From: JAKLKS01 sp964370855
GTDB lineage: Bacteria; Planctomycetota; JAJSAM01; JAKLKS01
Reading direction: 5' to 3'
DNA length: 64,000 nucleotides
Assembly: GCA_964370855.1 (NCBI GenBank)
Contig: CAYJMF010000010.1
Location: 1 to 64,000, forward strand
Shown: one piece after another, positions 16,608 to 24,594 of the stretch
How positions within the stretch are numbered: the first letter of the stretch is position 1
Layout of the letters: each line of letters opens with the position of its first letter
Program-made: the position numbers and the translations under genes
Notes under the pieces: generated by a model
What the model was told of the DNA's origin: nothing
The model's input: only the letters and a program-made list of their open reading frames with translations
Databases searched by the model: none

Positions 16608-17633
16608 ATGCACACGACGGACATCCGGCCCTGGGAGCCCGACCACTCCTTCGGCAACGACGCGGTGCGGCCCGGGGAGGCGCGGACCCGGTGGGTCGTC
16701 CTGGTGACGGCGCTCATGATGGCCGGCGAGATCGCCGCGGGGACGATCTACGGCTCCATGGCGCTGCTCGCCGACGGCTGGCACATGGGGACCCACGCGG
16801 CGGCCATCGGGGTGGCGCTCTTCGCCTACGCCTTCGCGCGCAAGCACGCCGACGACCGGCGGTTCTCCTTCGGGACGGGAAAGGTGGGGGCGCTCGGGGG
16901 GTTCGCCAGCGCCGTCGGGCTCGCGGTGGTGGCGCTGCTGGTGCTCGTCGAGAGCGCCGAGCGGCTCGGCTCGCCGGTGGGGATCCGCTACGACGAGGCC
17001 ATCGCCGTGGCGGCCCTCGGGCTCGCGGTGAACCTCGCATGCGCGTGGATGCTCGCGGGGGCGGGGGGGGGGCACGGGCACGACCACGGGCACGGCCACG
17101 GGCACGATCACGAGCACGGGCATGAACACGAACACGATCACGGCCACCACGACCACCACGACCACCACAGGGACCACAACCTCCGCGGCGCCTACCTCCA
17201 CGTGATGGCCGACGCGCTCACCTCCGTCGCGGCCCTGGCGGCCCTCTTCACGGGCCGGTACCTCGGCTGGACCTGGATGGACCCGGTCATGGGCATCGTC
17301 GGATCGCTGGTCATCGGGCGGTGGTCGATCTCCCTCCTCAAGGACACCGCCGCGGTCCTCCTCGACGCCGAGATCCCCGAGGAGCGCCGCCGCGCCATCC
17401 GCGAGACCCTCGAGGCCGAGGGGGACACGCGGGTCGCCGACCTCCACCTCTGGCGGGTCGGCCCCCGCCACCTCGCCGCCGTCGTCACCGTCGTCTCCAC
17501 CACCCCCGTCTCCCCCGGCCGCTACCGCGACCTCCTCGCCCCCCACGAGGACCTCGTCCACGTCACCGTCGAAGTCCACCGCTGCGAAAGGGGAGAGGCA
17601 GGGCGAGAGGCAGGGACGTTCCTAACTAAGTAA
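16608..17633 (+). CDS. dmeF: cation diffusion facilitator, DmeF-type Co/Ni exporter
   Basis: 341 residues. The N-terminus MHTTDIRPWEPDHSF matches the DmeF subfamily start and fixes the ATG at 16608 (GGGAGGGG upstream). TM2 metal site ADGWHMGTHA, FGTGKVGALGGFASA, a His/Asp-rich cytoplasmic loop (~147-187), NLRGAYLHVMADALTS with the TM5 HxxxD site, and the cytoplasmic CTD. The protein should normally end near HVTVEVHRC; the last residues AGTFLTK and the TAA stop are encoded by the REP-A element, so the C-terminus has been extended by the repeat. Confidence 0.9.
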   Translation: MHTTDIRPWEPDHSFGNDAVRPGEARTRWVVLVTALMMAGEIAAGTIYGSMALLADGWHMGTHAAAIGVALFAYAFARKHADDRRFSFGTGKVGALGGFASAVGLAVVALLVLVESAERLGSPVGIRYDEAIAVAALGLAVNLACAWMLAGAGGGHGHDHGHGHGHDHEHGHEHEHDHGHHDHHDHHRDHNLRGAYLHVMADALTSVAALAALFTGRYLGWTWMDPVMGIVGSLVIGRWSISLLKDTAAVLLDAEIPEERRRAIRETLEAEGDTRVADLHLWRVGPRHLAAVVTVVSTTPVSPGRYRDLLAPHEDLVHVTVEVHRCERGEAGREAGTFLTK

Positions 17634-17723
17634 CTAACTCGGGGGAAGGAGCGCCCTCGCCCACGCGGAAGCCCAGGGGCCCCCGAGTTAGTTACTTGGT
17701 TAGGAACGTCCCTGCCTCTCGCC
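17602..17723. repeat. REP-A: 122-bp inverted-repeat element with stop codons
   Basis: Arms 17602-17645 and 17680-17723 are 44 bases with one mismatch; loop 34 bases. The arm core (GGCAGGGACGTTCC, then TAACTAAGTAACTAACTC) carries stops in all three frames. It provides the dmeF stop codon (17631-17633) and abuts the stop of the convergent macroglobulin gene (17725). It would act as a bidirectional terminator. Same family as 23121-23244 and 50427-50537. Confidence 0.85.
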
Positions 17724-17724
17724 T

Positions 17725-20700
17725 TTACTCGATGCGGATCGCGAGGGGCGGGGCCCAGGAGAGATGGTCGGTGTCGTAGTAGAGGCCGGCGCTCGTGGCG
17801 GGGCCCTCGTAGGTGCCGGGGATGGCGGCGAGGAGATCGACTCGCAGGGACTTCTCCTCCCCCGGAGCCATGCCGCGGAAGTAGAGGGTCACCTCGCGGG
17901 GCCGGACCTCCCAGAAGTCCACCGCGCCGGACTCCCGGAGCGCGCGCAGCTGCTCCGTCCGGGGCTCGAGCCCCGCCGGGATCCCGATGCGCGCGAGCAC
18001 CATGGGGATCCCCTTCGCCGTCCGGTTCCGCACGACGGCCCGCAGCTCCACCGTCTCCCCCTCGGCGACCTCGCTCCGCGAGAGGGACGCCTCCACCTCC
18101 ACCGCGCAGGCGGGATCCGCCGTCGGCGTCCGCGCGTTGAAGGAGAGGTGGAGCGCGAAGGGCAGGGGCTCCTTCGCCCCGTCCCGCACCTCGATCCGGT
18201 TGCTCCCCGGGCGCAGCGCCCCGAGCACCGGCGCCCCCATCTCGAAGGGGCCCGGCGTCCCGGCGTCCACCCGCAGGCGGGTCACCTCCTCGCCGTTCAC
18301 GAACACCGCGAGATCGTGGTCCGCGGCCGCGCGCCCCGCCTTCCGCGCATGTTCCGAGAGCGCCTTGAGGGCGAGCACCGTCGCCTGCGTCGAGCCGAAG
18401 GCCCCGCCGCCCCGCCTCCGCCCCGCGAGGAACCGCACCCCGGCCTCGGCCCGGGCGAGGAAGGCCCGGTCCTCGAGGAAGGCGAGCACGCCGAGGGAGG
18501 TCGTCTCCACGAGGAGGTCGGTTCCCCGGCTCGAGGTGATGGAGGTCGTCGTCCCCGCGAGGCTCCCGTCCGCCCCCTGCATCCCCGCCAGCTTCTCGAG
18601 GAGCGCCCCGGCCCCCGGGCGGCCGGCGTTGGAGAGCGCCCGCGCCGCCAGCGCCACGACGTAGGGATCGCCGCTCCCCCGGGCCCGCTCCTCCAGCACG
18701 GAGAGCTCCTTCGCGAGGTCCGCCCCTTCGCCGGCCTCCGTCAGCGCCCACACCACGTAGGCGTCGAGGACCTCCTGCGGCGCCCCGCCGAAGGTGTCGA
18801 GGTGCCCCCCGCGGGCGCGGAAGCCCCCCTCGCCGTCGCGCCGGTCGAGGAGCCACCCGCGGGTCCGCGCCAGCATCGCCCCGTCCACGGGATGCACGCG
18901 GGCCATGTCCGTGAACTCGAGGAGCCCGTAGGCGGTCAGCGCCTCGTGGCCCGGGTCCTTCCCGAACCACTCGTACCCGCGCTTCTCGCACTCGAAGGAG
19001 GTGAGCCGCCGGTACCCCTCGTCGAGGTAGGAGCGGGCGCGCCGGACCACGTCGGCGGAGACCGCGCCGCCGCCGTCCCCGTCGCCGGTTCCCTCCCCGT
19101 CGAGGAGCGCCATCACGAGCACGTTGGGGTAGTTCGAGGAGGAGGCCTGCTCGAAGCAGCCCGAGGGCATCCGCAGCAGCGCCTCCAGCCCGTCCACGAT
19201 GGTGGACACGGGATCGGGGTAGACCCGCAGCGACCCCGACAGCGTGGAGCGATCGAGGTCCGCGGGGAGGTCCACCACCGCCGACGCGCTCCCCTCGATC
19301 ACCCCGGAGCGATCCAGGGCGACGGGGTAGCCGCGCGGCTCCACCGCCACGGTCCTCCGGAGGAGATCGGAGAGCCCGCCCGGCCCCCGGGCCTCCAGGG
19401 AGAGGACGGCGGTCCCCCGCCCCTCTCCGGCCTCCATGGGGAGGAGGGCCCGCGACCGCCCCCCGGCGGGGACGCGGAGCGGCGGGACGGGAGCGGAGGA
19501 GACGGAGAGCAGCGGGCCCGCGTCGGCCACGGTGAGGGCGACGTCGAGGTCCTCGGGCCCGTCGTTGGCGACGGTGACCGGCAGCAGCACCCGGTCCCCC
19601 GCGGACAGCGCGAGGGGCATCCTCGGCTCCGCGAAGAAGGGGAGCCGGTTCTCGACGGACGCCTCGGCGGCGCCGAGGCCGCCCCCGCCGCCGGCCCCCT
19701 CCGCGCGGACCGAAAATGTGGTCATGGAATCGGAGGTCGTGAACTCGAACACCGCCCGCCCGTCGGCGCCGGTGGCGAGCATCGGGTTCCAGTAGAGCAC
19801 CTCCTCGAAGTCGGAGCGCACCCCCGCGGGGCCCGCGGGGGAGGGGGCGTGGATGCGGACGGGAGTGAGGGCGGGACGCACGGGCCGGCGGAAGTTACGC
19901 TCCTCCCCCACGTAGCCCACGGCGGCCAGGACCGGCGCTGCTTCCGGGGGTTCGTCCAGCACCGGCTCCTCCTCCTCCCACGGACCGAGCCAGCCGGATC
20001 CATCCCGTTCATTCTCGATGTTGATCCGGGCCTCCTCGGGGATGTACTCCCCCCCGCGAGCGGCCGCTCCGGGAGGCAGGGCGGGCCCATCGATGACGTA
20101 CAGGTCTCTCCCGGCGCCCCTCCCCGCATTCGGAATCATGAGAGCCACCACCCCCGCCACTACCCCGACGACCGCCCCCACGATCATCAGCACGGTGGCG
20201 AGCCGCACCGCCCAGCCGTCGCCGCGGGGCATCCAGCGGCCCACGAGGAACCCGACGAGGACCACGAGCCCGATGAGCCCGATCATCCTGAAGGAGTCCC
20301 GGTAGCTCCTCCGAAGGGAGGACTCCTCCCGCTCCACCATCCTCCGCGCCGCCGCCCCGTTGTCGGCATGCATCACCCCGCCCCCCTCCGGGAGCCCGAG
20401 GATCCGGGCCGCCTCGCCGGGATGGGCGGCGAGGAACGCGCCGCGGTCCCTCCAGGCGAAGCGCCGCCACCCCTGCACGCCGAGGAGGAGGTCCACCGCC
20501 CGGGCCGAGCCCTCGCCGCCGGCCAGGAGCGCGGCGTCCTCGAGGGCGTCCACCTCCGTCGCGAGGAGGAACTGGAGGGGCAGCGAGGGCGCCTTCCGGT
20601 CCTCCCCCAGGGCGAGGACGGACCGGTCCACCACGGACGCGCCGATCACCGTCCGCACCGGGGCGCCGGCTTCGTCCCTCGCCTCCACGACCACGCGGAC

Positions 20701-22542
20701 CTTCCCCCGTGGGGAGACGCGGGCCGCGTCCGCGGCCACGACGAGGTCGAGCCGCCGCGACGGCGCGCGTGCCACGAGCCTCTCCGCCAGCGGCGCCCCC
20801 GTCCCGTCGAGGACCGTCACCCGCACGACACCGCCGTAGTCCCCGTCCACGGGGATCTCCACGCGCCGCGCCGCCCCGGCCTCGAGCCGCACGGCGGCCT
20901 GCCCGAGAAGCGCCCCGCGCCCGTGGGCCTCGACGCGGAACTCCCCCGCCGCGGTGGAGGCGAGGTCGAGCCGCACCGGCTCCCCCGCCGCCGTCTCCGG
21001 CGACGCCGCGCGGAGCACCACGCCCCCCGCGCGCACCGGGGGGAGGGGGCCGCGGGCCGCGATCCCCGCGGGGCTCCGCACCGAGAGCGCGTAGGCCTCC
21101 CCCGCCGCCGGCACGAAGTCGAAGCAGCCCATGCCGAGGGTCTCGACCCTCGCCTCGGCCACCTTCGCCCCCCGCCCGTCGAGGAGATCGGCCTCGAGAT
21201 CCGCCGCCTCCCCCGCCGCGGTGCGGGCGCGGAAGTAGAGCCGGTTCGGGAGCCCCGCGACGAGGTCGCCTCCCTCCGGGAACCACTCCACGTCGAGGAA
21301 CCCCGTCGCCACGGGGACCCCCTTCGCCACCGTCTCCACGGCGCCGCCGTCGCGCACCGTGAGGGTGAGGAGGCCGCGGCCCGCGCCGATGGTCGCGGGG
21401 AGGGTGAAGGGGACCGCGAAGCCCCCCCGCGCGTCGGCGACGGCGCTCGAGCGGGAGGCCTCGACTCCGTCCACGGTGAGCACCGCCTCGACGGCGGCGC
21501 CGGCGGGGACCCCGCCCTCGGCCCGCGCCAGGGAGACGAAGGCCCGCCCGGAGCCGCCGGGCCCGTAGGAATCCCGGTCGAGGACGATGTCGGCCCGGAG
21601 GCGCGGCACACGGTAGGCGCGCACCTCGAGGCGGCGCTCCGTCGCGGGGAGGAGGCCCGCGGGATCGGAGAGGAGGAGCGCGTAGTCCCCGCCGGGGGCG
21701 CCCTCGGCGAGGCGGAACTCGCCGGAGGCCACGCCCTCCCGGGTCCCGAGCGATGTCCGGGCGACCTCGCGGCCGAGTGGATCGAGGAGCCGGACCTCCA
21801 CCGCGTCGAGGGCCGCGGGCACGAGCCGGAACCGCTCCAGGGCGAGCACGCGGAAGCGCACCGACTCCCCGGGCCGGTAGATCGGCTTGTCCGGGGAGAT
21901 CCGTCCGAGCAGGGGGCGGAAGTCGAGCATCCGGGAGGTCCCCGAGGCCACGACCCGGTCGCCCCGGAGGGCCTTCACCCGGAACACCGCCCCCTCGCCG
22001 GGGCGGAGGGCATCCGCGGGCAGCACGACCCGCAGGTTCCCCTCCCCGTCCGTGGACGCCTCCTCATCGAGGAGGACGCGGCCCCCCTCCCCGACGATCT
22101 CGCTCTTCATGCGGACGGCGAGGGGATCCCCGTCCACGGTGGCGCAGCGCAGCAGGATCTCCGCCGGTGCGCCGGCGGGCACCTTCCAGGGAACGTCGAG
22201 GGAGAGGACCGGGTGGGCGCGCAGCGCGGCGCGGCGGGCGAGGGCGCCGTGGGCGGAGGGGAGGACCGCCGCGAGGAGGAGGGCCGCGGCGGGAATCCAG
22301 AACCGCTTCCGCGCCACGAAGGAGAGGAACGAGGGCGGCGGGCCCGGGGGGACCAGGCGGAGGTCGCCCGCGGGGAGGCGGGCCGCCTCGGCGAAGAGGG
22401 ACTTCTGCTCCTCGGCCCGCGCGAGGGCCGCGCGGCACCCCTCGCAGCGCTCGAGGTGGCGGAGGAGCGTCGCCTCCTCCTCGTCCTCGAGGACGCCGTA
22501 GAGGTGGTCGAGCAGGCGGGGCTGCACCCTGTCGCAGGTCAT
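17725..22542 (-). CDS. anti-sigma zinc finger fused to alpha-2-macroglobulin
   Basis: 1605 residues. Residues 1-40 are a ZAS/zf-HC2 anti-sigma domain: C3, H29, C33, C36 (HxxxCxxC). A membrane segment follows (~76-95, FWIPAAALLLAAVLPSA), then macroglobulin MG beta-sandwich domains (SPDKPIYRPGESVRFRVL is the canonical MG entry). The bait-capturing thioester is intact: GCFEQ at 1128-1132, with an alpha/alpha-toroid after it. Oddly, two more membrane segments lie mid-chain (~750-770 and ~781-803). The start overlaps the upstream ECF sigma stop (ATGA). Inference: an envelope protease trap or sensor that directly holds its own sigma factor. Confidence 0.85.
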   Translation of the reverse strand: MTCDRVQPRLLDHLYGVLEDEEEATLLRHLERCEGCRAALARAEEQKSLFAEAARLPAGDLRLVPPGPPPSFLSFVARKRFWIPAAALLLAAVLPSAHGALARRAALRAHPVLSLDVPWKVPAGAPAEILLRCATVDGDPLAVRMKSEIVGEGGRVLLDEEASTDGEGNLRVVLPADALRPGEGAVFRVKALRGDRVVASGTSRMLDFRPLLGRISPDKPIYRPGESVRFRVLALERFRLVPAALDAVEVRLLDPLGREVARTSLGTREGVASGEFRLAEGAPGGDYALLLSDPAGLLPATERRLEVRAYRVPRLRADIVLDRDSYGPGGSGRAFVSLARAEGGVPAGAAVEAVLTVDGVEASRSSAVADARGGFAVPFTLPATIGAGRGLLTLTVRDGGAVETVAKGVPVATGFLDVEWFPEGGDLVAGLPNRLYFRARTAAGEAADLEADLLDGRGAKVAEARVETLGMGCFDFVPAAGEAYALSVRSPAGIAARGPLPPVRAGGVVLRAASPETAAGEPVRLDLASTAAGEFRVEAHGRGALLGQAAVRLEAGAARRVEIPVDGDYGGVVRVTVLDGTGAPLAERLVARAPSRRLDLVVAADAARVSPRGKVRVVVEARDEAGAPVRTVIGASVVDRSVLALGEDRKAPSLPLQFLLATEVDALEDAALLAGGEGSARAVDLLLGVQGWRRFAWRDRGAFLAAHPGEAARILGLPEGGGVMHADNGAAARRMVEREESSLRRSYRDSFRMIGLIGLVVLVGFLVGRWMPRGDGWAVRLATVLMIVGAVVGVVAGVVALMIPNAGRGAGRDLYVIDGPALPPGAAARGGEYIPEEARINIENERDGSGWLGPWEEEEPVLDEPPEAAPVLAAVGYVGEERNFRRPVRPALTPVRIHAPSPAGPAGVRSDFEEVLYWNPMLATGADGRAVFEFTTSDSMTTFSVRAEGAGGGGGLGAAEASVENRLPFFAEPRMPLALSAGDRVLLPVTVANDGPEDLDVALTVADAGPLLSVSSAPVPPLRVPAGGRSRALLPMEAGEGRGTAVLSLEARGPGGLSDLLRRTVAVEPRGYPVALDRSGVIEGSASAVVDLPADLDRSTLSGSLRVYPDPVSTIVDGLEALLRMPSGCFEQASSSNYPNVLVMALLDGEGTGDGDGGGAVSADVVRRARSYLDEGYRRLTSFECEKRGYEWFGKDPGHEALTAYGLLEFTDMARVHPVDGAMLARTRGWLLDRRDGEGGFRARGGHLDTFGGAPQEVLDAYVVWALTEAGEGADLAKELSVLEERARGSGDPYVVALAARALSNAGRPGAGALLEKLAGMQGADGSLAGTTTSITSSRGTDLLVETTSLGVLAFLEDRAFLARAEAGVRFLAGRRRGGGAFGSTQATVLALKALSEHARKAGRAAADHDLAVFVNGEEVTRLRVDAGTPGPFEMGAPVLGALRPGSNRIEVRDGAKEPLPFALHLSFNARTPTADPACAVEVEASLSRSEVAEGETVELRAVVRNRTAKGIPMVLARIGIPAGLEPRTEQLRALRESGAVDFWEVRPREVTLYFRGMAPGEEKSLRVDLLAAIPGTYEGPATSAGLYYDTDHLSWAPPLAIRIE

Positions 22543-23084
22543 GACGTCGCTCCTTCCGGCGCGGGGTCCACGGCCGCCCGGAGGCGGCGAAGGGCCGAGC
22601 GCATCCGGGTCTTGACGGTCCCGACGGGGATGCCGAGGTGATCGGCGATGGCGGTGCAGGAGAGGTCGGCGTTCTGGCGGAGGAGGAAGACCTCCCTCTC
22701 CGCGTCGGGGAGCGCGAGCAGGGCCGCGCGGGCCCGCTCCACCGTCTCCCTCCGCTCCGCCGCCGCCGGCGGCTCCAGCGTCCTCGCGTCCGGGGCCATG
22801 GCGTCCTCCGGCGGGAGGGACCCGGCCCGGCGCACCCTGCGCCGGCGGCGCAGGTCCCTCGCCGCGTTGAGGACCACGGTGACGACCCACGCCTCGAGGT
22901 TCCGCGGCGCGGACCCGTCGGCGCGGCGGCGCCAGCACCGCAGGAACCCCTCCTGGACCGCTTCGCGCGCGTCCTCCCGGTGGCCGAGGACGGCATAGGC
23001 CGTCCCGAGCAGCCGATCGCCGCGGTCCAGGAAGACCCCCGTCAGCGCGTCGCCGTCCGCCTCCGGCCGGTCACCCTGGTCCAT
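22539..23084 (-). CDS. ECF RNA polymerase sigma factor, partner of the ZAS-macroglobulin
   Basis: 181 residues from ATG 23084 (GGGAGG three bases upstream; GTG 23111 is an alternative without a site). Sigma2: FLDRGDRLLGTAYAVLGHREDA through AWVVTVVLNAARDLRRRRR. Sigma4: ALLALPDAEREVFLLRQ, CTAIADHLGIPVGTVKTRMR. It lacks SnoaL or other C-terminal extensions. Four-base overlap with the anti-sigma fusion is the classic sigma/anti-sigma arrangement. No TGAACC element of the kind found before the fused sigma genes is seen upstream; the REP-B element lies 37 bp before the start. Confidence 0.9.
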   Translation of the reverse strand: MDQGDRPEADGDALTGVFLDRGDRLLGTAYAVLGHREDAREAVQEGFLRCWRRRADGSAPRNLEAWVVTVVLNAARDLRRRRRVRRAGSLPPEDAMAPDARTLEPPAAAERRETVERARAALLALPDAEREVFLLRQNADLSCTAIADHLGIPVGTVKTRMRSALRRLRAAVDPAPEGATS

Positions 23085-23120
23085 CCACCCTCCCAGACGC
23101 ACACCGCCCACAACCGGATT

Positions 23121-23244
23121 GCGGGAAAGGCAGGGACGTTCCTAACTAAGTAACTAACTCGGGGGAAGGGGCTGCTTCGCCCGCGCGGAAGCCCTGGGGC
23201 CCCCGAGTTAGTTACTTAGTTAGGAACGTCCCTGCCTTTCCCGC
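23121..23244. repeat. REP-B: 124-bp inverted-repeat element with stop codons
   Basis: Arms 23121-23165 and 23200-23244 are perfect complements over 45 bases; loop 34 bases, similar to the REP-A loop (both contain GCGGAAGCCC). It supplies the stop codon (23216-23218) of the DinB-like gene. Outer flank GCGGGAAA is copy-specific yet still complementary between the two arms. Confidence 0.85.
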
Positions 23245-23698
23245 GGAGGATCTGATCGAGGTGGTGGCGCATGTGGAGGACGTAGTCCTCCACGAGGAAG
23301 CCGAGGGTGACCGGCTCCCCGCCCCCGACGGCGCACGGGGTGGCGAGTTTCCCCTCGGGCAGGGCCGCGACGAGGGGGACGAGGATCGCGTTGTGGGCGT
23401 ACCAGGTCTCCACCAGCATCGGCCAGGGGATTTCGTTGTACCGGTGGACGGCGACCCACCCCTCCTGCTCGTACCCGGGCCCCTCGAAGGACGGCGACAA
23501 CGCCGCCCGCACGAAGCGGTCGTGGTTGTTCACCGCGGAATCGACGAGGTGGCCGAGCTCCTCCCGCATCGACCACCCCTTCCCCGACGGCCGGTTCGGC
23601 CGGCGCGTCCCCGGCCCGTCGGGGACGGCGCGGAGGCGGGCGACCTCGGCGGCGACGGTGCGCTCGAGGAGGGAGGCGAGTTCTATTGCTGTGGTCAT
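23216..23698 (-). CDS. DinB-family protein
   Basis: 160 residues; ATG 23698 with GGAG upstream. Four-helix DinB/YfiT fold with putative metal ligands in LGHLVDSAVNNHDRF and DYVLHMRHHLDQIL, plus the aromatic WPMLVETWYAHN segment. Family members are metal-dependent thiol-transferases or of unknown activity. The last residues GRDVPN and the TAA stop derive from REP-B, so the natural C-terminus (after HLDQIL) has been replaced or extended by the repeat. Confidence 0.8.
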   Translation of the reverse strand: MTTAIELASLLERTVAAEVARLRAVPDGPGTRRPNRPSGKGWSMREELGHLVDSAVNNHDRFVRAALSPSFEGPGYEQEGWVAVHRYNEIPWPMLVETWYAHNAILVPLVAALPEGKLATPCAVGGGEPVTLGFLVEDYVLHMRHHLDQILRGKGRDVPN

Positions 23699-23753
23699 CG
23701 GGGGATTCTCCCACGGACCCCGCGGGGAGGGAACTCCCCGAACGGATTCCCTA

Positions 23754-24443
23754 TCAGGCCCCCGCGCCCTCCGACGCCTCGCCTTCCAACTCATGGAAGC
23801 CGCCCACCCTCTGGAGGACCCCCGGGAGGCAGACCGCGTTCCATGTGCTGCAGGGTTCCAGGGTGCACCAGGGGCGCTCCTCCCCCCGCCCGTAGACGGC
23901 GATGCCGGCCTCCTCCTGCTGGCAGACGTCGAGGTCCGCCCAGGCGAGGCGCTTCCCCCCGGCCTCCCCGGCGCCGGCCGTGCCGTTCCCGACGGAGAGG
24001 TACCGGCCGAGGCCGCCGAGGACCCCCTCCTCCGGCGCGGCCTCCGTGAGCGCGAGGCCCTCCCCGTCGATGCGCAGGGGTCCGACCGCGAGCGCGCCTC
24101 CGGCACGCAGCGCCGCCACCATCTCGTCCGCGATTCGCATCTGGACCATGTCCCACACGACCTGGGAGGCGGCGTGGAAGCAGGAGACCTCCCACTCCCC
24201 GGGAGACTCGAGTCTCCAGCGGTTGAAGGTCCAGTCGATCTGGAGGAGGGTGACCCCGTCGGTGAGGGAGATGACGAAGTGGCCCTCGCTGTGCCGGCCC
24301 GGGGACGGCACGATCCCGCAGGCGAGCCCCGTGATCCCCGCCCACGGGATGGACTTCCCCTTCCACGTGATCTCGTTCGGCCCGAGGAGGAGGCGCTCCT
24401 GCCCCACGGGCACCAGCATCCCTTCGCGATTCGGTTCCACCAC
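23754..24443 (-). CDS. uncharacterised protein
   Basis: 229 residues. A GTG-GTG doublet (24443/24440) follows GGGGAGGG closely; ATG at 24419 is an alternative. No signal peptide or membrane segment. The first half is beta-rich (RLLLGPNEITWKGKSIPWAGITG), reminiscent of small PH-like domains; VWDMVQMRIADEMVAALRAGG is a helix; the C-terminus contains several cysteines and tryptophans (RPWCTLEPCSTWNAVCLPG). It lies 55 bp upstream of DinB on the same strand. Not recognised. Confidence 0.6.
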   Translation of the reverse strand: MVEPNREGMLVPVGQERLLLGPNEITWKGKSIPWAGITGLACGIVPSPGRHSEGHFVISLTDGVTLLQIDWTFNRWRLESPGEWEVSCFHAASQVVWDMVQMRIADEMVAALRAGGALAVGPLRIDGEGLALTEAAPEEGVLGGLGRYLSVGNGTAGAGEAGGKRLAWADLDVCQQEEAGIAVYGRGEERPWCTLEPCSTWNAVCLPGVLQRVGGFHELEGEASEGAGA

Positions 24444-24594
24444 TCCCTCCCCGCCGGGCCCGCCGTGGAGTCCTCCCCCGGAGAGCCGGAGAGGATCCTG
24501 GCGAACGGCAGCACCGAGGGGAAGCCTATCCCTGGAAGACCGGGCTCGTCGTCATCTCCTGGATGCCCGGGGAGCCGGCCTCCTCCCCGCCTCC

